Source: Bacteroidales bacterium (lineage in GTDB: Bacteria > Bacteroidota > Bacteroidia > Bacteroidales > P3). Taken from it: 64,000 nucleotides of DNA. Shown here piece by piece: positions 27,072 through 35,622 of this stretch. The number at the start of each line of letters is the position of its first letter. Position 1 is the first letter of the stretch. The notes beneath the pieces were generated by a model. The model had not been told where the DNA came from, did no database searches, and saw nothing but the letters and a program-made list of their open reading frames with translations. The stretch is taken from positions 1 to 64,000 of the forward strand of contig JAFXMW010000080.1 in the NCBI GenBank assembly GCA_017530105.1, given 5' to 3'. Made by a program: the position numbers and the translations under genes.

Positions 27072-29561
27072 TTAGCGCACTACCGTCACCGTACCTGTCT
27101 TACGAAGCAAGATTTTAGGTTCCAATTCTCTGCGGTAAAGAATAGTATAAACATAGCATCCCGATGGCAACTCCATACCATCCTTTGTGCCGTCCCAACT
27201 GTCGAAAATATTATTCGTATACCATACTTGCTGACCACCGCGGTTATAAATCCATATCTCCCCATCAATGAGATTCTCGCCATAAACCTTGAATCGACTG
27301 TTTTCCGAAAGACTTGGAGCAATGATATTGGGAACATATATCCCGTCTCTCATGATGTGAAGGGTTAATGTGGCTGAATCACTACATCCCAAATTATCAT
27401 AAACCACCAACATAATAACCACTGAATCACTATTTAAAGGGAACGAATAATTCACCCATGGCGAAGTGCTTATTTCTATCCCATCGGCATACCAAACACG
27501 TCTATACACGTCAACACTCTTATCCATTAGCACCACCTCTGGTCGTTCAAAATCCAACACATTCCGGTCTGCAGTAGGTTTTGCCTTAATAGTTTCACGT
27601 TTAGGCAATGGTAAACTGATTTCTGTTCCGCAAGAACTGTCAGACTCATAAGCCATATAAAGGAAATAAGTCCGTAACGTGTCGGGGGTAACAGTAATAA
27701 CACTGTCTCTCTCAAACCCGTCAATCTCATGATTATCTGGTATGGAGTGCCATAGAATGTAACTACCGTCACCAGAGGCACGAAGAATATATTGGTTATG
27801 CTGGCAGACATACTCACTTTCTATTGTAGGCTGAGGAGGAGGACTCAAAACCTCAATATTCAAACGCGCAATACTGTCACATGTCTCCCCAACAGGAAAA
27901 TACACATTATATGTGCCCGCAGAATCAAAAGTATGACCATTCCAGTTACATACACTGCCACACACAATAGTATCTGTTTCGCTATATTGCTGCGATGCTA
28001 TGACTAATGACATTGATTGTTGATACGATGTTATTTTCATACACTCATCCACATAACTAAACCGTACTCTCACTGTGTAATTGCCAGGCTGTGAATAATT
28101 ATGAAAAACATTAATACCCTGTTTCACTGTTCCATCGCCAAAGTCCCATAATACCGTTGTAAAACCACTTTTCAAGACCTCTGAGGTGAAAAATAACGTA
28201 TCATATATACAGAAGACATTGTTTGTGCTGTCATACAAGGAGAAAGGAATACCATTCAGTAGCGAATAAGGATTAATCGGGTCAAGGCTGGCACCCACCG
28301 AATAGGCATAACTCTCCGCAAGACCCAACCCATATACGTGGGACACAAATCCGCCATTGTTCGACCTAAGTGAATGAACACCATGTTCCACATTGATTTG
28401 AGCATAAACATACTCTCCACTCCCCAACAAAGGCCGGAAAACTGAAGGGCTAAGCTGTTGGTTGTCAAGGTATATATCATTAGAATAGATGTCTTTTGTA
28501 ACAATATTGACAAAATGTGAATCGACAACATCAGTGCTAAATGTGGCAAAAGTGACATGCGATACCTTCTCTTCAATAGGATGAATTATCGTTGCCGATG
28601 GGTCGCCATGAGTACCTCCGCACGATGTCCCTGTCAAATAGAGAGAAACACTGACAGGTTTTGTTGTCCTGAGATAAATAGCAGTATCACCATTCAATGA
28701 ACGGACCTCTATCTCCCTACTTTGTCGAGCTGACAGAGTGAACAATGTAGTATTATTGCTCCTCACCATAGTATTATTCTCAAGAGCCGTTATCTTAATA
28801 ATATCGAATGTCCGTGTTTTCGAAGCCACTATACCAAAACGAGTCCCCCAATATTCTGTCGGGACAGCCTGCTCATACAAATGGTCACAAGCCACACAAT
28901 TTGAGGGGACATACGCACATTCATTCCCCACAAATACAGCAAAAGGCTTGCATTCCTCCGTCCAAACCTCCGTGCCCGACAAATCACCGCTTGACTGCAC
29001 CATGAAAGTCTCACCCGTATTCAACATAACAGAATCCGTTATTCCATTCAGGAATCTTCCTCCGGCACTGTTTACCATCGTGTTAATATACACCAATGTG
29101 CTATCCTGCACAGCCACGACACAAAATTCATTGTTTTTTACCGTTTCTCCTATGGTCTGCAAAACATAATGTTCCTTCAAACCAACCGTTGGAAGCACAT
29201 TCGTATTGTCATATGTATGTGATGCATAATTTGAAGCATATAATGAAACCGACGCCTGAGTAGTGACATGCAATCCCAAGCCCATAACTTCCTCTTCAAT
29301 ATGATGTTGAAAAGTATCTGGAATATGAATTGTTGTCACCTGTCCCGGTGTAACAGTAAATGTACAACTCCAAAAACCCGAGGCTGTCGACACCTGTCCC
29401 GTTGTCGAGCGATCCCCAGATACCAATAAACTTAAATCATTACCACTGTTTGGAAGAAACGCTACCCAAAAATCCCTCCCCATAGTTGAGACCACCTGAG
29501 CACTTGTCAAATAACCTATCAAGACAAAGACAATCAATATACTCAAGTGTCTCATAACCAT
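27072..29561 (-). CDS. Type IX secretion cargo: IgGFc-binding-like and PKD domains with a type B sorting domain
   Basis: An 829-residue secreted protein. A signal peptide (hydrophobic 4-20, cleavage at LTSAQ) is followed by an IgGFc-binding-like N-terminal region (from about 25; FWVAFLPNSGNDLSLLVSGD and later GTEVWTEECKPFAVFVGNE). A PKD domain with WDFGDGT and FHNYSQPGNYTVRV lies near 470-510. The last ~85 residues form a gliding-motility-type C-terminal domain (IYVPNIIAPSLSENSRFKVYG ... SWDGTKDG ... LPSGCYVYTILY), the type B sorting signal for export. It probably acts on the cell surface in adhesion or host-protein binding. It lies 31 bases from the ceramide synthase-like gene. Confidence 0.9.
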   Translation of the reverse strand: MVMRHLSILIVFVLIGYLTSAQVVSTMGRDFWVAFLPNSGNDLSLLVSGDRSTTGQVSTASGFWSCTFTVTPGQVTTIHIPDTFQHHIEEEVMGLGLHVTTQASVSLYASNYASHTYDNTNVLPTVGLKEHYVLQTIGETVKNNEFCVVAVQDSTLVYINTMVNSAGGRFLNGITDSVMLNTGETFMVQSSGDLSGTEVWTEECKPFAVFVGNECAYVPSNCVACDHLYEQAVPTEYWGTRFGIVASKTRTFDIIKITALENNTMVRSNNTTLFTLSARQSREIEVRSLNGDTAIYLRTTKPVSVSLYLTGTSCGGTHGDPSATIIHPIEEKVSHVTFATFSTDVVDSHFVNIVTKDIYSNDIYLDNQQLSPSVFRPLLGSGEYVYAQINVEHGVHSLRSNNGGFVSHVYGLGLAESYAYSVGASLDPINPYSLLNGIPFSLYDSTNNVFCIYDTLFFTSEVLKSGFTTVLWDFGDGTVKQGINVFHNYSQPGNYTVRVRFSYVDECMKITSYQQSMSLVIASQQYSETDTIVCGSVCNWNGHTFDSAGTYNVYFPVGETCDSIARLNIEVLSPPPQPTIESEYVCQHNQYILRASGDGSYILWHSIPDNHEIDGFERDSVITVTPDTLRTYFLYMAYESDSSCGTEISLPLPKRETIKAKPTADRNVLDFERPEVVLMDKSVDVYRRVWYADGIEISTSPWVNYSFPLNSDSVVIMLVVYDNLGCSDSATLTLHIMRDGIYVPNIIAPSLSENSRFKVYGENLIDGEIWIYNRGGQQVWYTNNIFDSWDGTKDGMELPSGCYVYTILYRRELEPKILLRKTGTVTVVR

Positions 29562-29592
29562 TCTCTATTACACTATCCCATACAGCAACGTC

Positions 29593-30717
29593 TTATTTAA
29601 TCGCTTTACGGAAAATAGCACGCTTCATTATCGGCTCCGACTTATATGTCGTATCCCATATCCTTTGTGCCTCATTACCTATTATCTGCGGGTTGGAATA
29701 AGCCCAACGTACATTCCTCTTGATTGCATTACTGCTCATATAAGCGTAGTAAATCGAATGTACCCCGCGCTTCTGCCAATCCGGGTGTACCCCGTTCAGC
29801 AACAAATCGATGTCAGTGAACTTATGCAATGCCCTGAGTATATGTATCCACCCAAAGGGGAAAAGATGCCCGTTGGCCTTCTTGTAGGCTGCATTCAAAT
29901 CCGGAATACTCAATCCGAATGCAACAAGATTATCTTCCTCATCCACCACAAATCCGGCAAAATCCAGATTAATGAACGGGAAATATTCATTGATATATAC
30001 ATCTATCTCCTTCTCAGTCAAAGGGACAAAATCATACAAATCGCTGAAAGCCGCATTAATGGTATAGAAAAACTTGCGGGCATAAGGATACACCTCCTTG
30101 CGCGACTTGAACTTCAATATCCTCAAATGGTACTTCTGAAGTATCAACTCATTTATCCGCGCCACTTTGTCGGGGATGGGTTGTGACGCATGAATCTGAT
30201 ACTGAGCCCAACGGCAAGGAATCTCATACCCCGCACGTTCAATGAAGTCAATATAGTATTTGGGATTGTACAAAGTGCTGATATTCTGACGCTGGTCAAA
30301 TCCCTCTATCACCCAGCACTCCTTGTCCATATCCGTAAAACCGAAAGGTCCTTCCACCTCGGTCATTCCCTTCGACTTACCCCACTCCACAACACTGTCA
30401 AGCAACTTGGTGAAAACATCATAATCCTCTATAAAGTCAAACCAGCCAAACCGCACAGCCTTCTTATTCCACCTCTCGTTTACCGAATGGTTGATAATAC
30501 CCGCCACACGACCCACCACCTTCTTGCCACGGTAGGCCATCCACATTTTCAGCTCGCAATGGTCAAGCGAAGGGTTCTTCTTGGTCAACAACCCAAGCTC
30601 ATCATTCATCAATGGTGGAATATAAGTGGGTACATCCTTAAAGAGCTTGTTGGGGAACTTAATGAAAGTCCTTACCCCACAACGACTGGTAACCTCTTTG
30701 ATTATAATGGATTCCAT
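29593..30717 (-). CDS. Bacterial ceramide synthase-like (BcerS/YghO) acyltransferase
   Basis: A 374-residue GNAT-fold-like protein. It opens with IIKEVTSRCGVRTFIKFPNKLFKD and contains the central motifs VEGPFGFTDMDKECWVIEGFD and FAGFVVDEEDNLVAFGLSIPDL, then LFPFGWIHILRALHKFTDIDLLLNGVHPDWQKRGVHS. This is the pattern of the family that includes E. coli YghO and the ceramide synthase of Caulobacter, which adds a fatty acyl group to sphinganine. Gene context supports the role: serine palmitoyltransferase is 11 bases upstream in the same operon. Biochemical activity is inferred from family and context, not from catalytic residues. Confidence 0.85.
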   Translation of the reverse strand: MESIIIKEVTSRCGVRTFIKFPNKLFKDVPTYIPPLMNDELGLLTKKNPSLDHCELKMWMAYRGKKVVGRVAGIINHSVNERWNKKAVRFGWFDFIEDYDVFTKLLDSVVEWGKSKGMTEVEGPFGFTDMDKECWVIEGFDQRQNISTLYNPKYYIDFIERAGYEIPCRWAQYQIHASQPIPDKVARINELILQKYHLRILKFKSRKEVYPYARKFFYTINAAFSDLYDFVPLTEKEIDVYINEYFPFINLDFAGFVVDEEDNLVAFGLSIPDLNAAYKKANGHLFPFGWIHILRALHKFTDIDLLLNGVHPDWQKRGVHSIYYAYMSSNAIKRNVRWAYSNPQIIGNEAQRIWDTTYKSEPIMKRAIFRKAIK

Positions 30718-30728
30718 AGCGATAGTTT

Positions 30729-31913
30729 TTACAATACCGACATCTGTTTAAAGCATTTATAGATTTTTTCCACAGCATAGTCTATCTGCTCATGCGTGTG
30801 GGTAGCCATTAAAGCAAAACGTATCAGAGTATCCTCAGAAGGCACTGCCGGCGGAATAACAGGAGTAACGAAAACACCCTCCTCAAATATCATGTGGGTA
30901 AGGATGAATGTCTTCTCCGCATCACGTATAAACAACGGGATAATGGGTGACTTGGTATGACCTATCTCAAAACCCAAATCCTTGAAAGCCTTCATAGCAT
31001 ATCTGGTATTGTCCCACAATGCCACATTGCGCTCCGGCTCCGTGCGCATGATGTGCAGAGCGGCACGCACCGAGGCAGTGGCGGCGGGAGGTATCGAAGC
31101 CGTGAAAATATACGGACGCACACTGTGTTTCATATAGTTGATGGTCTCCTTATCAGCGGCGATAAAACCACCCACCGAAGCCAGCGACTTGGAGAACGTA
31201 CCCATAACAATCTCCACATCCTTCAACCGGTCATAGTGGTCGCAAGTTCCTCGTCCTTCTCTGCCGAAAACCCCCAAACCGTGAGCCTCGTCAACCATCA
31301 GTGTAGCCTGGTACTTGTTGCACAAGTCAACCAAAACATCGATGGGAGCCACGTCGCCCTCCATCGAGAACACACCGTCGGTAACCACAAGTTTGCTTGC
31401 CTCGAGAGGACACTTCTGCAACTGGCGTTCCAAATCCTCCATGTTGCAATGCTTATACTTCATTGTGGTGGCAAAAGTAATTTGCTTGCCCTCCATGATT
31501 GAAGCATGGTCCAACTCGTCAAACAACACATAGTCGCTGCGGCCGGTAACACAGGGGATAGTGCCTGAATTAGCCTGGAATCCAGCTGAGAACAGCATGA
31601 CACCGTCCTTGCCCATAAATTCGGCCAACTCGTCCTGCAACTGGATATGGATGTCCAGTGTACCATTCAGGAACGGCGAGCCAGCACAACCTGTGCCATA
31701 CTTATCGATTGCGGCTTTGGCGGCCTCTTTAATCTTAGGGTGATTGGTAAGACCGAGATAAGAATTAGAACCGAACATCAGCACTTTCTTGTCACCGACA
31801 AGCACCTCTGTATCCTGTTCCGACGAAATAGGTGTAAAATAAGGATAAATGCCCTTAGCCTTGGCTTCCTGCGGGGCTGTATAACGCGCTAATTTCTTTT
31901 GTAAAGGTTTCAT
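30729..31913 (-). CDS. spt: Serine palmitoyltransferase
   Basis: A 394-residue PLP-dependent alpha-oxoamine synthase. It condenses serine with palmitoyl-CoA to 3-ketosphinganine, the first step of sphingolipid synthesis. SYLGLTNHP (51-59), His136 in DELDHASI, VDEAHG at 207-212 and the PLP-binding Lys242 in MGTFSKSLASVGG are visible. The same family includes KbL and BioF, but the long Bacteroidales form and the neighbouring BcerS-like gene favour SPT. The membrane of many Bacteroidales contains ceramides, important in host interaction. Cytosolic, homodimeric. Confidence 0.9.
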   Translation of the reverse strand: MKPLQKKLARYTAPQEAKAKGIYPYFTPISSEQDTEVLVGDKKVLMFGSNSYLGLTNHPKIKEAAKAAIDKYGTGCAGSPFLNGTLDIHIQLQDELAEFMGKDGVMLFSAGFQANSGTIPCVTGRSDYVLFDELDHASIMEGKQITFATTMKYKHCNMEDLERQLQKCPLEASKLVVTDGVFSMEGDVAPIDVLVDLCNKYQATLMVDEAHGLGVFGREGRGTCDHYDRLKDVEIVMGTFSKSLASVGGFIAADKETINYMKHSVRPYIFTASIPPAATASVRAALHIMRTEPERNVALWDNTRYAMKAFKDLGFEIGHTKSPIIPLFIRDAEKTFILTHMIFEEGVFVTPVIPPAVPSEDTLIRFALMATHTHEQIDYAVEKIYKCFKQMSVL

Positions 31914-31965
31914 CTAATGTCTATAGCATTAAAAAATATAAAAATGCAAAATAACAAAAAAAATT

Positions 31966-32763
31966 TCATATTGCAAAATTCTGTTCTGTTAAAAAAGAGA
32001 ACAGACGTTCTGTCAATCGGCTGGCACCAATTCTAAAAAATTGATTAGTAGTTTGTTCTTTACCCAATAATTGAACTGTTAAATCATAATATTTTAACAC
32101 TTCCTCGGGCGTTGATATACCTCCAGCGGCTTTAAAACCGACCCATTTACCAGTCTCTTCATGATGTTTTTTTATTGTTTTTAACATCACTTCGGCTGCC
32201 TCCAAAGTTGCCGAAACAGCTATCTTGCCTGTCGAGGTCTTGATAAAGTCGCCACCGGCCTTTATTGCCAACTCCGAAGCCTTGGCAATGTTTTCGGGAC
32301 TTTGCAACTCTCCCGTCTCGAGTATCACCTTCAGTGTGCGCTCTCCCACCTCGTTCTTGATAGCAGCTATTTCGTCAAACACCTTGGCATAGTTCCCCTC
32401 AAGGAAAGATCCACGCGAAATGACCATGTCTATCTCGTCGGCACCTTCGTCGAGGGCATAACGCACCTCCTGCAACTTGACGGGTAGGGGAGACTGCCCT
32501 GCCGGAAAAGCCCCCGCCACCGAAGCCACACGGATGCCGCTGCCTTGAAGGCACTGGCGCGCATGTCGCACAAAAACAGGGTAAACGCAAACAGCAGCCA
32601 CATGACTGATGCCTTTTGACTGATCTTGCAGCGACATGGAACGGCTGCATAATTTTTCAACCCTCTCGAACGTGTCGCTGCCCTCGAGAGTAGTATTGTC
32701 TATACACGAAAAAACCCGCCGCAGACTATCGTAAGTCCCGGCTGAAACAATATCGGTTGCCAT
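31966..32763 (-). CDS. deoC: Deoxyribose-phosphate aldolase
   Basis: A 265-residue class I aldolase cleaving 2-deoxyribose 5-phosphate to glyceraldehyde 3-phosphate and acetaldehyde in nucleoside catabolism. The Schiff-base Lys is Lys175 in FIKTSTGK. The barrel has AVCVYPVFV near 57-65 and the EIDMVISRG strand near 110-117. It is longer than the ~220-residue short form, as usual in this phylum. Next upstream, with 12 bases between, lies rpiB, so the two form a pentose-phosphate salvage unit. The spt gene is 52 bases further down. Confidence 0.96.
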   Translation of the reverse strand: MATDIVSAGTYDSLRRVFSCIDNTTLEGSDTFERVEKLCSRSMSLQDQSKGISHVAAVCVYPVFVRHARQCLQGSGIRVASVAGAFPAGQSPLPVKLQEVRYALDEGADEIDMVISRGSFLEGNYAKVFDEIAAIKNEVGERTLKVILETGELQSPENIAKASELAIKAGGDFIKTSTGKIAVSATLEAAEVMLKTIKKHHEETGKWVGFKAAGGISTPEEVLKYYDLTVQLLGKEQTTNQFFRIGASRLTERLFSFLTEQNFAI

Positions 32764-32775
32764 AGGTCTATTACT

Positions 32776-33216
32776 TTATAATAATTTGTTTATCTTCTCA
32801 ACCCGCCGCTGATGGCGCCCGCCTTCGAAAGGAGTGTCCAGAAACTCGTCAACGATTCTCAAAGCCACATCCTGAGAAATGAACCGGGCAGGGAGCGACA
32901 CCACATTGCAGTCATTGTGCTGACGACCGAGATGCGCTATCTCCTCGTTCCAGCACAAGGCGCAACGCACATTGGGATACTTGTTTACAGTCATCTGTAC
33001 CCCGTTGCCGCTACCGCATATCACTATGCCGCGACTATATTCACCACAATTCACAGCGTGTCCCACCTGATGTGCATAGTCAGGATAGTCGACACTTTCG
33101 TTGCTGTTTGTGCCATAGTCTTTTACGTCGAACCCTCTTGCAACAAGATGGGCTTTCACAACCTCTTTCAATTCATAACCGGCATGATCACATGCTATAG
33201 GGATAATTTCTTTCAT
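32776..33216 (-). CDS. rpiB: Ribose-5-phosphate isomerase B
   Basis: A 146-residue isomerase interconverting ribulose 5-phosphate and ribose 5-phosphate. The RpiB signature is visible: ACDHAGYELKE, DYGTNSNESVDYPDYA, RGIVICGSGNGVQMTVNK and the conserved CNVVSLPARF. The active-site Cys lies in CGSGNG. ATG 33216 was chosen over an upstream TTG because it immediately precedes the conserved IPIACDHAG strand. It heads the rpiB-deoC pair and is the first minus-strand gene to the left of the probable replication origin. Confidence 0.95.
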   Translation of the reverse strand: MKEIIPIACDHAGYELKEVVKAHLVARGFDVKDYGTNSNESVDYPDYAHQVGHAVNCGEYSRGIVICGSGNGVQMTVNKYPNVRCALCWNEEIAHLGRQHNDCNVVSLPARFISQDVALRIVDEFLDTPFEGGRHQRRVEKINKLL

Positions 33217-33248
33217 ATCAAACAATGTTTAAAACTTTTTCAAAGATG

Positions 33249-33256
33249 CAAAGATA
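33249..33256 (-). promoter_or_regulatory. Promoter -7 box for rpiB-deoC
   Basis: Reads TATCTTTG on the minus strand, 32 bases before the rpiB start. It marks the left edge of the origin-like region. Confidence 0.65.
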
Positions 33257-33349
33257 CCACAAATACATAAACTATTAATACTAAACACGATTTAATTATA
33301 CACAACTTTTTAACCAACTCCATAGTTAAAAGAAAATCAAAGCTGTAAC

Positions 33350-33700
33350 AAATATCAACATAATTTGTTTACAACCTATTCATAATTGTGTCAATAAAAA
33401 ATGACAGAAAAAAAACATCCCTTCAATGTTGATAAACGCTGTTTTTTTCATCCATTTTCAACAAAAAAAAACGACTGTAAATGCTCAAAACCCTATCAAC
33501 ATACCCTTGTTAGTTCACTATCAACAATACGTTGATAAACCCTACTCATTTTGAAACCCAATGCATTGAAAAAAATAACCTGTTAATAAAAGTACTTTAT
33601 CGAAATAGCATAAAAATATCTGAAATAAATTATCAACAGAATTGACAAGGAAAGAAATAAAAATAAAATATAAAAAAGATATAAAAGGAATAATTATAAA
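33350..33700. other. Candidate replication origin (oriC)
   Basis: An AT-rich non-coding stretch with clustered 9-base boxes related to TTATCAACA, one base from the TTATCCACA DnaA box. Exact copies are at 33427-33435 (minus) and 33630-33638 (plus). One-mismatch copies are at 33352-33360, 33493-33501, 33518-33526, 33530-33538 and 33581-33589. The pair 33518-33538 is inverted. An A/T-only-rich tract at 33640-33700 could be the unwinding element. Gene orientation flips here and a parS site lies at 35624. No protein gene was found between 33217 and 34071. Confidence 0.62.
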
Positions 33701-33941
33701 GGAGGTCTGAAGCAGGTGATGCTACGCTGCTTTTTCTAAAGTTGACCGGTACTTTACTATGCGTTTTCCTATGTTTTGATATAGAACTGATATATATGTA
33801 ATATATATGTGATATAGAAGTGACGGATAAATGTCGAAGAAAGAATGTTTTAGGTGATGCAATGGCGTGATGGTGCAGTTATGATTGAATAAAAATTCTG
33901 TTTTATAGTTAATTAGATGGTCATTTAATGCATCATATTTT

Positions 33942-33977
33942 CACCTGGTTAAAATATATATTTTAACCTGACAGGTG
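33942..33977. repeat. Nested palindrome upstream of nadA
   Basis: A perfect 22-base palindrome spans 33947-33968 (GGTTAAAA ... TTTTAACC with an AT core). It is flanked by CACCTG (33942-33947) and CAGGTG (33972-33977), which pair with each other. No T run follows, so a terminator is unlikely. It may be an operator or part of the origin. Direct copies of GATATAGAA also occur at about 33779 and 33812. Confidence 0.6.
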
Positions 33978-34030
33978 CTTTCGCGGCAATGGGGAATAAA
34001 TGTAAAATTTTGATATTCGAAAAAATAATG

Positions 34031-34038
34031 TATTTTTG
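34031..34038 (+). promoter_or_regulatory. Promoter -7 box for nadA
   Basis: TATTTTTG, a TAnnTTTG match 34 bases before the ATG at 34072. It rules out a translation start inside or upstream of the box. Confidence 0.75.
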
Positions 34039-34053
34039 CATTTTGTAATAGAT

Positions 34054-34070
34054 ACAACCCAAAGGGTTGT
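34054..34070 (+). promoter_or_regulatory. Hairpin abutting the nadA start codon
   Basis: ACAACCC and GGGTTGT form a perfect 7-pair stem with loop AAA, ending one base before the ATG at 34072. It should limit ribosome access to that codon, favouring either regulation or use of the second ATG at 34102. Confidence 0.55.
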
Positions 34071-34071
34071 A

Positions 34072-35049
34072 ATGTTTGATTATTATGTAAATACGAGGTT
34101 TATGGATAATGTTTTTTTAAAAAACGAGATTATTCGTCTTAAAAAAGAGAAAAATGCTGTTATTTTAGGTCATTACTATCAGCGTGACGAAATACAAGAT
34201 CTTTCGGACTATATCGGCGACAGTTTGGCCTTGGCTCAGATGGCTCAGCAATGCAGCAATGACATAATTGTGTTTTGCGGTGTCCATTTCATGGCTGAGA
34301 CGGCTAAAATATTAAATCCTTCGCGTAAAGTTCTCTTGCCCGATTTGACGGCAAGCTGCTCGTTGGCGGAGTCGTGCAAAGGTGAGGATTTTGCAAAATT
34401 CAAGTCTGAACATCCCGACCACATGGTTATTTCTTACATCAACTGCACTGCCGAGATTAAGGCAATGTCCGATTTGATTTGCACGTCGGGCAATGCCGAA
34501 AAGTTGGTGCGCTCGTTGCCCGAGGATCAAAAGATTATCTTTGCACCGGATAAAAATCTGGGCGGTTACATCAACAGTGTAACAGGCCGCAACATGTTGT
34601 TGTGGGACGGTGTGTGTATGGTTCATGATGCCATGCGCGCCGAGAGGGTGTTGGAACTCAGAGCCGAACACCCCGATGCAGTTGTGATTGCTCATCCCGA
34701 GTGCAACGGAGCTTTGCTCAAAGTGGCAGACTTTGTGGGCAGCACCAAGGCAATGCTTAACTATATCGAAAAGTCGGGTCACAAGAAATTCATTGTCGCC
34801 ACCGAGACGGGTATTCTTTACGAGATGCGTAAAAACAATCCCGACAAGGAGTTTATAGTGGTGACAGCGAAGGAGGGGTGTAATTGCGCCGACTGCAGTT
34901 ACATGAAGCAGAACACGCTCGAAAACCTCTATGCCTGCCTGCGCGACGAGACCCCCGAAATAGTGATGGATGCCGAGACAATCGAACGCGCCAAGACACC
35001 TATTGTGAGGATGCTGGAGATGTCGAAACAGTTGGGAATTATTAAATGA
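34072..35049 (+). CDS. nadA: Quinolinate synthase A
   Basis: A protein of 325 residues from this start, or 315 from the ATG at 34102. It condenses iminoaspartate with dihydroxyacetone phosphate to quinolinate in NAD synthesis, using an oxygen-sensitive 4Fe-4S cluster. NAVILGHYYQRDEIQDLSDY, FCGVHFMAETAKIL, LPDLTASCSLAESC and a C-terminal KEGCNCADCSYM hold the family motifs and cluster Cys candidates. The first plus-strand gene right of the probable origin. It overlaps the next gene by four bases (ATGA), so the two are probably coupled. No nadB is in the window. Confidence 0.95.
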   Translation: MFDYYVNTRFMDNVFLKNEIIRLKKEKNAVILGHYYQRDEIQDLSDYIGDSLALAQMAQQCSNDIIVFCGVHFMAETAKILNPSRKVLLPDLTASCSLAESCKGEDFAKFKSEHPDHMVISYINCTAEIKAMSDLICTSGNAEKLVRSLPEDQKIIFAPDKNLGGYINSVTGRNMLLWDGVCMVHDAMRAERVLELRAEHPDAVVIAHPECNGALLKVADFVGSTKAMLNYIEKSGHKKFIVATETGILYEMRKNNPDKEFIVVTAKEGCNCADCSYMKQNTLENLYACLRDETPEIVMDAETIERAKTPIVRMLEMSKQLGIIK

Positions 35050-35537
35050 GAGGACAGCAACAGGTATATGACTATTTGGAGCGGCAGGGAATAAAGTTCG
35101 ACTATTATGAACATCCTGAGGCTCCAACCATCGAGATTGCGGCGCAGTTCTATCGCGGCGAGGGTACGGTGTTGTGCAAGAATCTGTTTTTCCGCAACCA
35201 TAAAGGTAATAAACACTACCTGGTTATTATGGATGCGCGGCACAATATGGACATACATGAGATAGAGCATCGTCTGCACCAAGGTAAACTGTCGTTTGCG
35301 TCTCCGGAGCGAATGATGAAATATTTGGGTGTAAGACCAGGGTCGGTGTCGCTGTTTACGTTGGTGAACGACGTCAACCATGAGGTGATTTTGTTTGTTG
35401 ACAAAGGGTTGTTGAGTGCTGAGAAGGTGAGTTTCCATCCCAACGATAACACAGCATCGTTGGTTATCAGTTGCGAGGATATGATGAAGTTTATAAAAAG
35501 CACTGGAAACCAGTATGAAATAACGGATTTATATTAG
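35046..35537 (+). CDS. YbaK/PrdX-type aminoacyl-tRNA deacylase
   Basis: A 163-residue protein of the YbaK/aminoacyl-tRNA-editing family, which hydrolyses mischarged tRNAs (commonly Ala-tRNA-Pro or Cys-tRNA-Pro) in trans. It has YEHPEAPTIEIAA in the first third, LCKNLFFRNHKGNKHYLVI with the family Lys and the strand that carries it, and a C-terminal LGVRPGSVSLFTLVND signature. It most resembles the PrdX (ProXp-ala) subgroup. Substrate not proven. It starts within the last codon of nadA and ends 85 bases before the pseudouridine synthase gene. Confidence 0.88.
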   Translation: MRGQQQVYDYLERQGIKFDYYEHPEAPTIEIAAQFYRGEGTVLCKNLFFRNHKGNKHYLVIMDARHNMDIHEIEHRLHQGKLSFASPERMMKYLGVRPGSVSLFTLVNDVNHEVILFVDKGLLSAEKVSFHPNDNTASLVISCEDMMKFIKSTGNQYEITDLY

Positions 35538-35603
35538 GTTTACGTAGTTCAAGACACAGAAGAAAGAGTAGGGGAGAGGAAATGTTGAAAAGATGACGGA
35601 AAT

Positions 35604-35612
35604 TGTTGATAA
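35604..35612 (-). promoter_or_regulatory. Exact DnaA-like box next to parS
   Basis: The plus strand reads TGTTGATAA, the reverse complement of TTATCAACA, 11 bases before parS. It belongs to the same box set as the cluster at 33350-33640. Confidence 0.45.
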
Positions 35613-35622
35613 CGAATAAAAA

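Noticed and set aside
33640..33700. Transcription terminator in the A-rich tract
   Set aside because: No stem precedes it on either strand; it fits better as an unwinding element.
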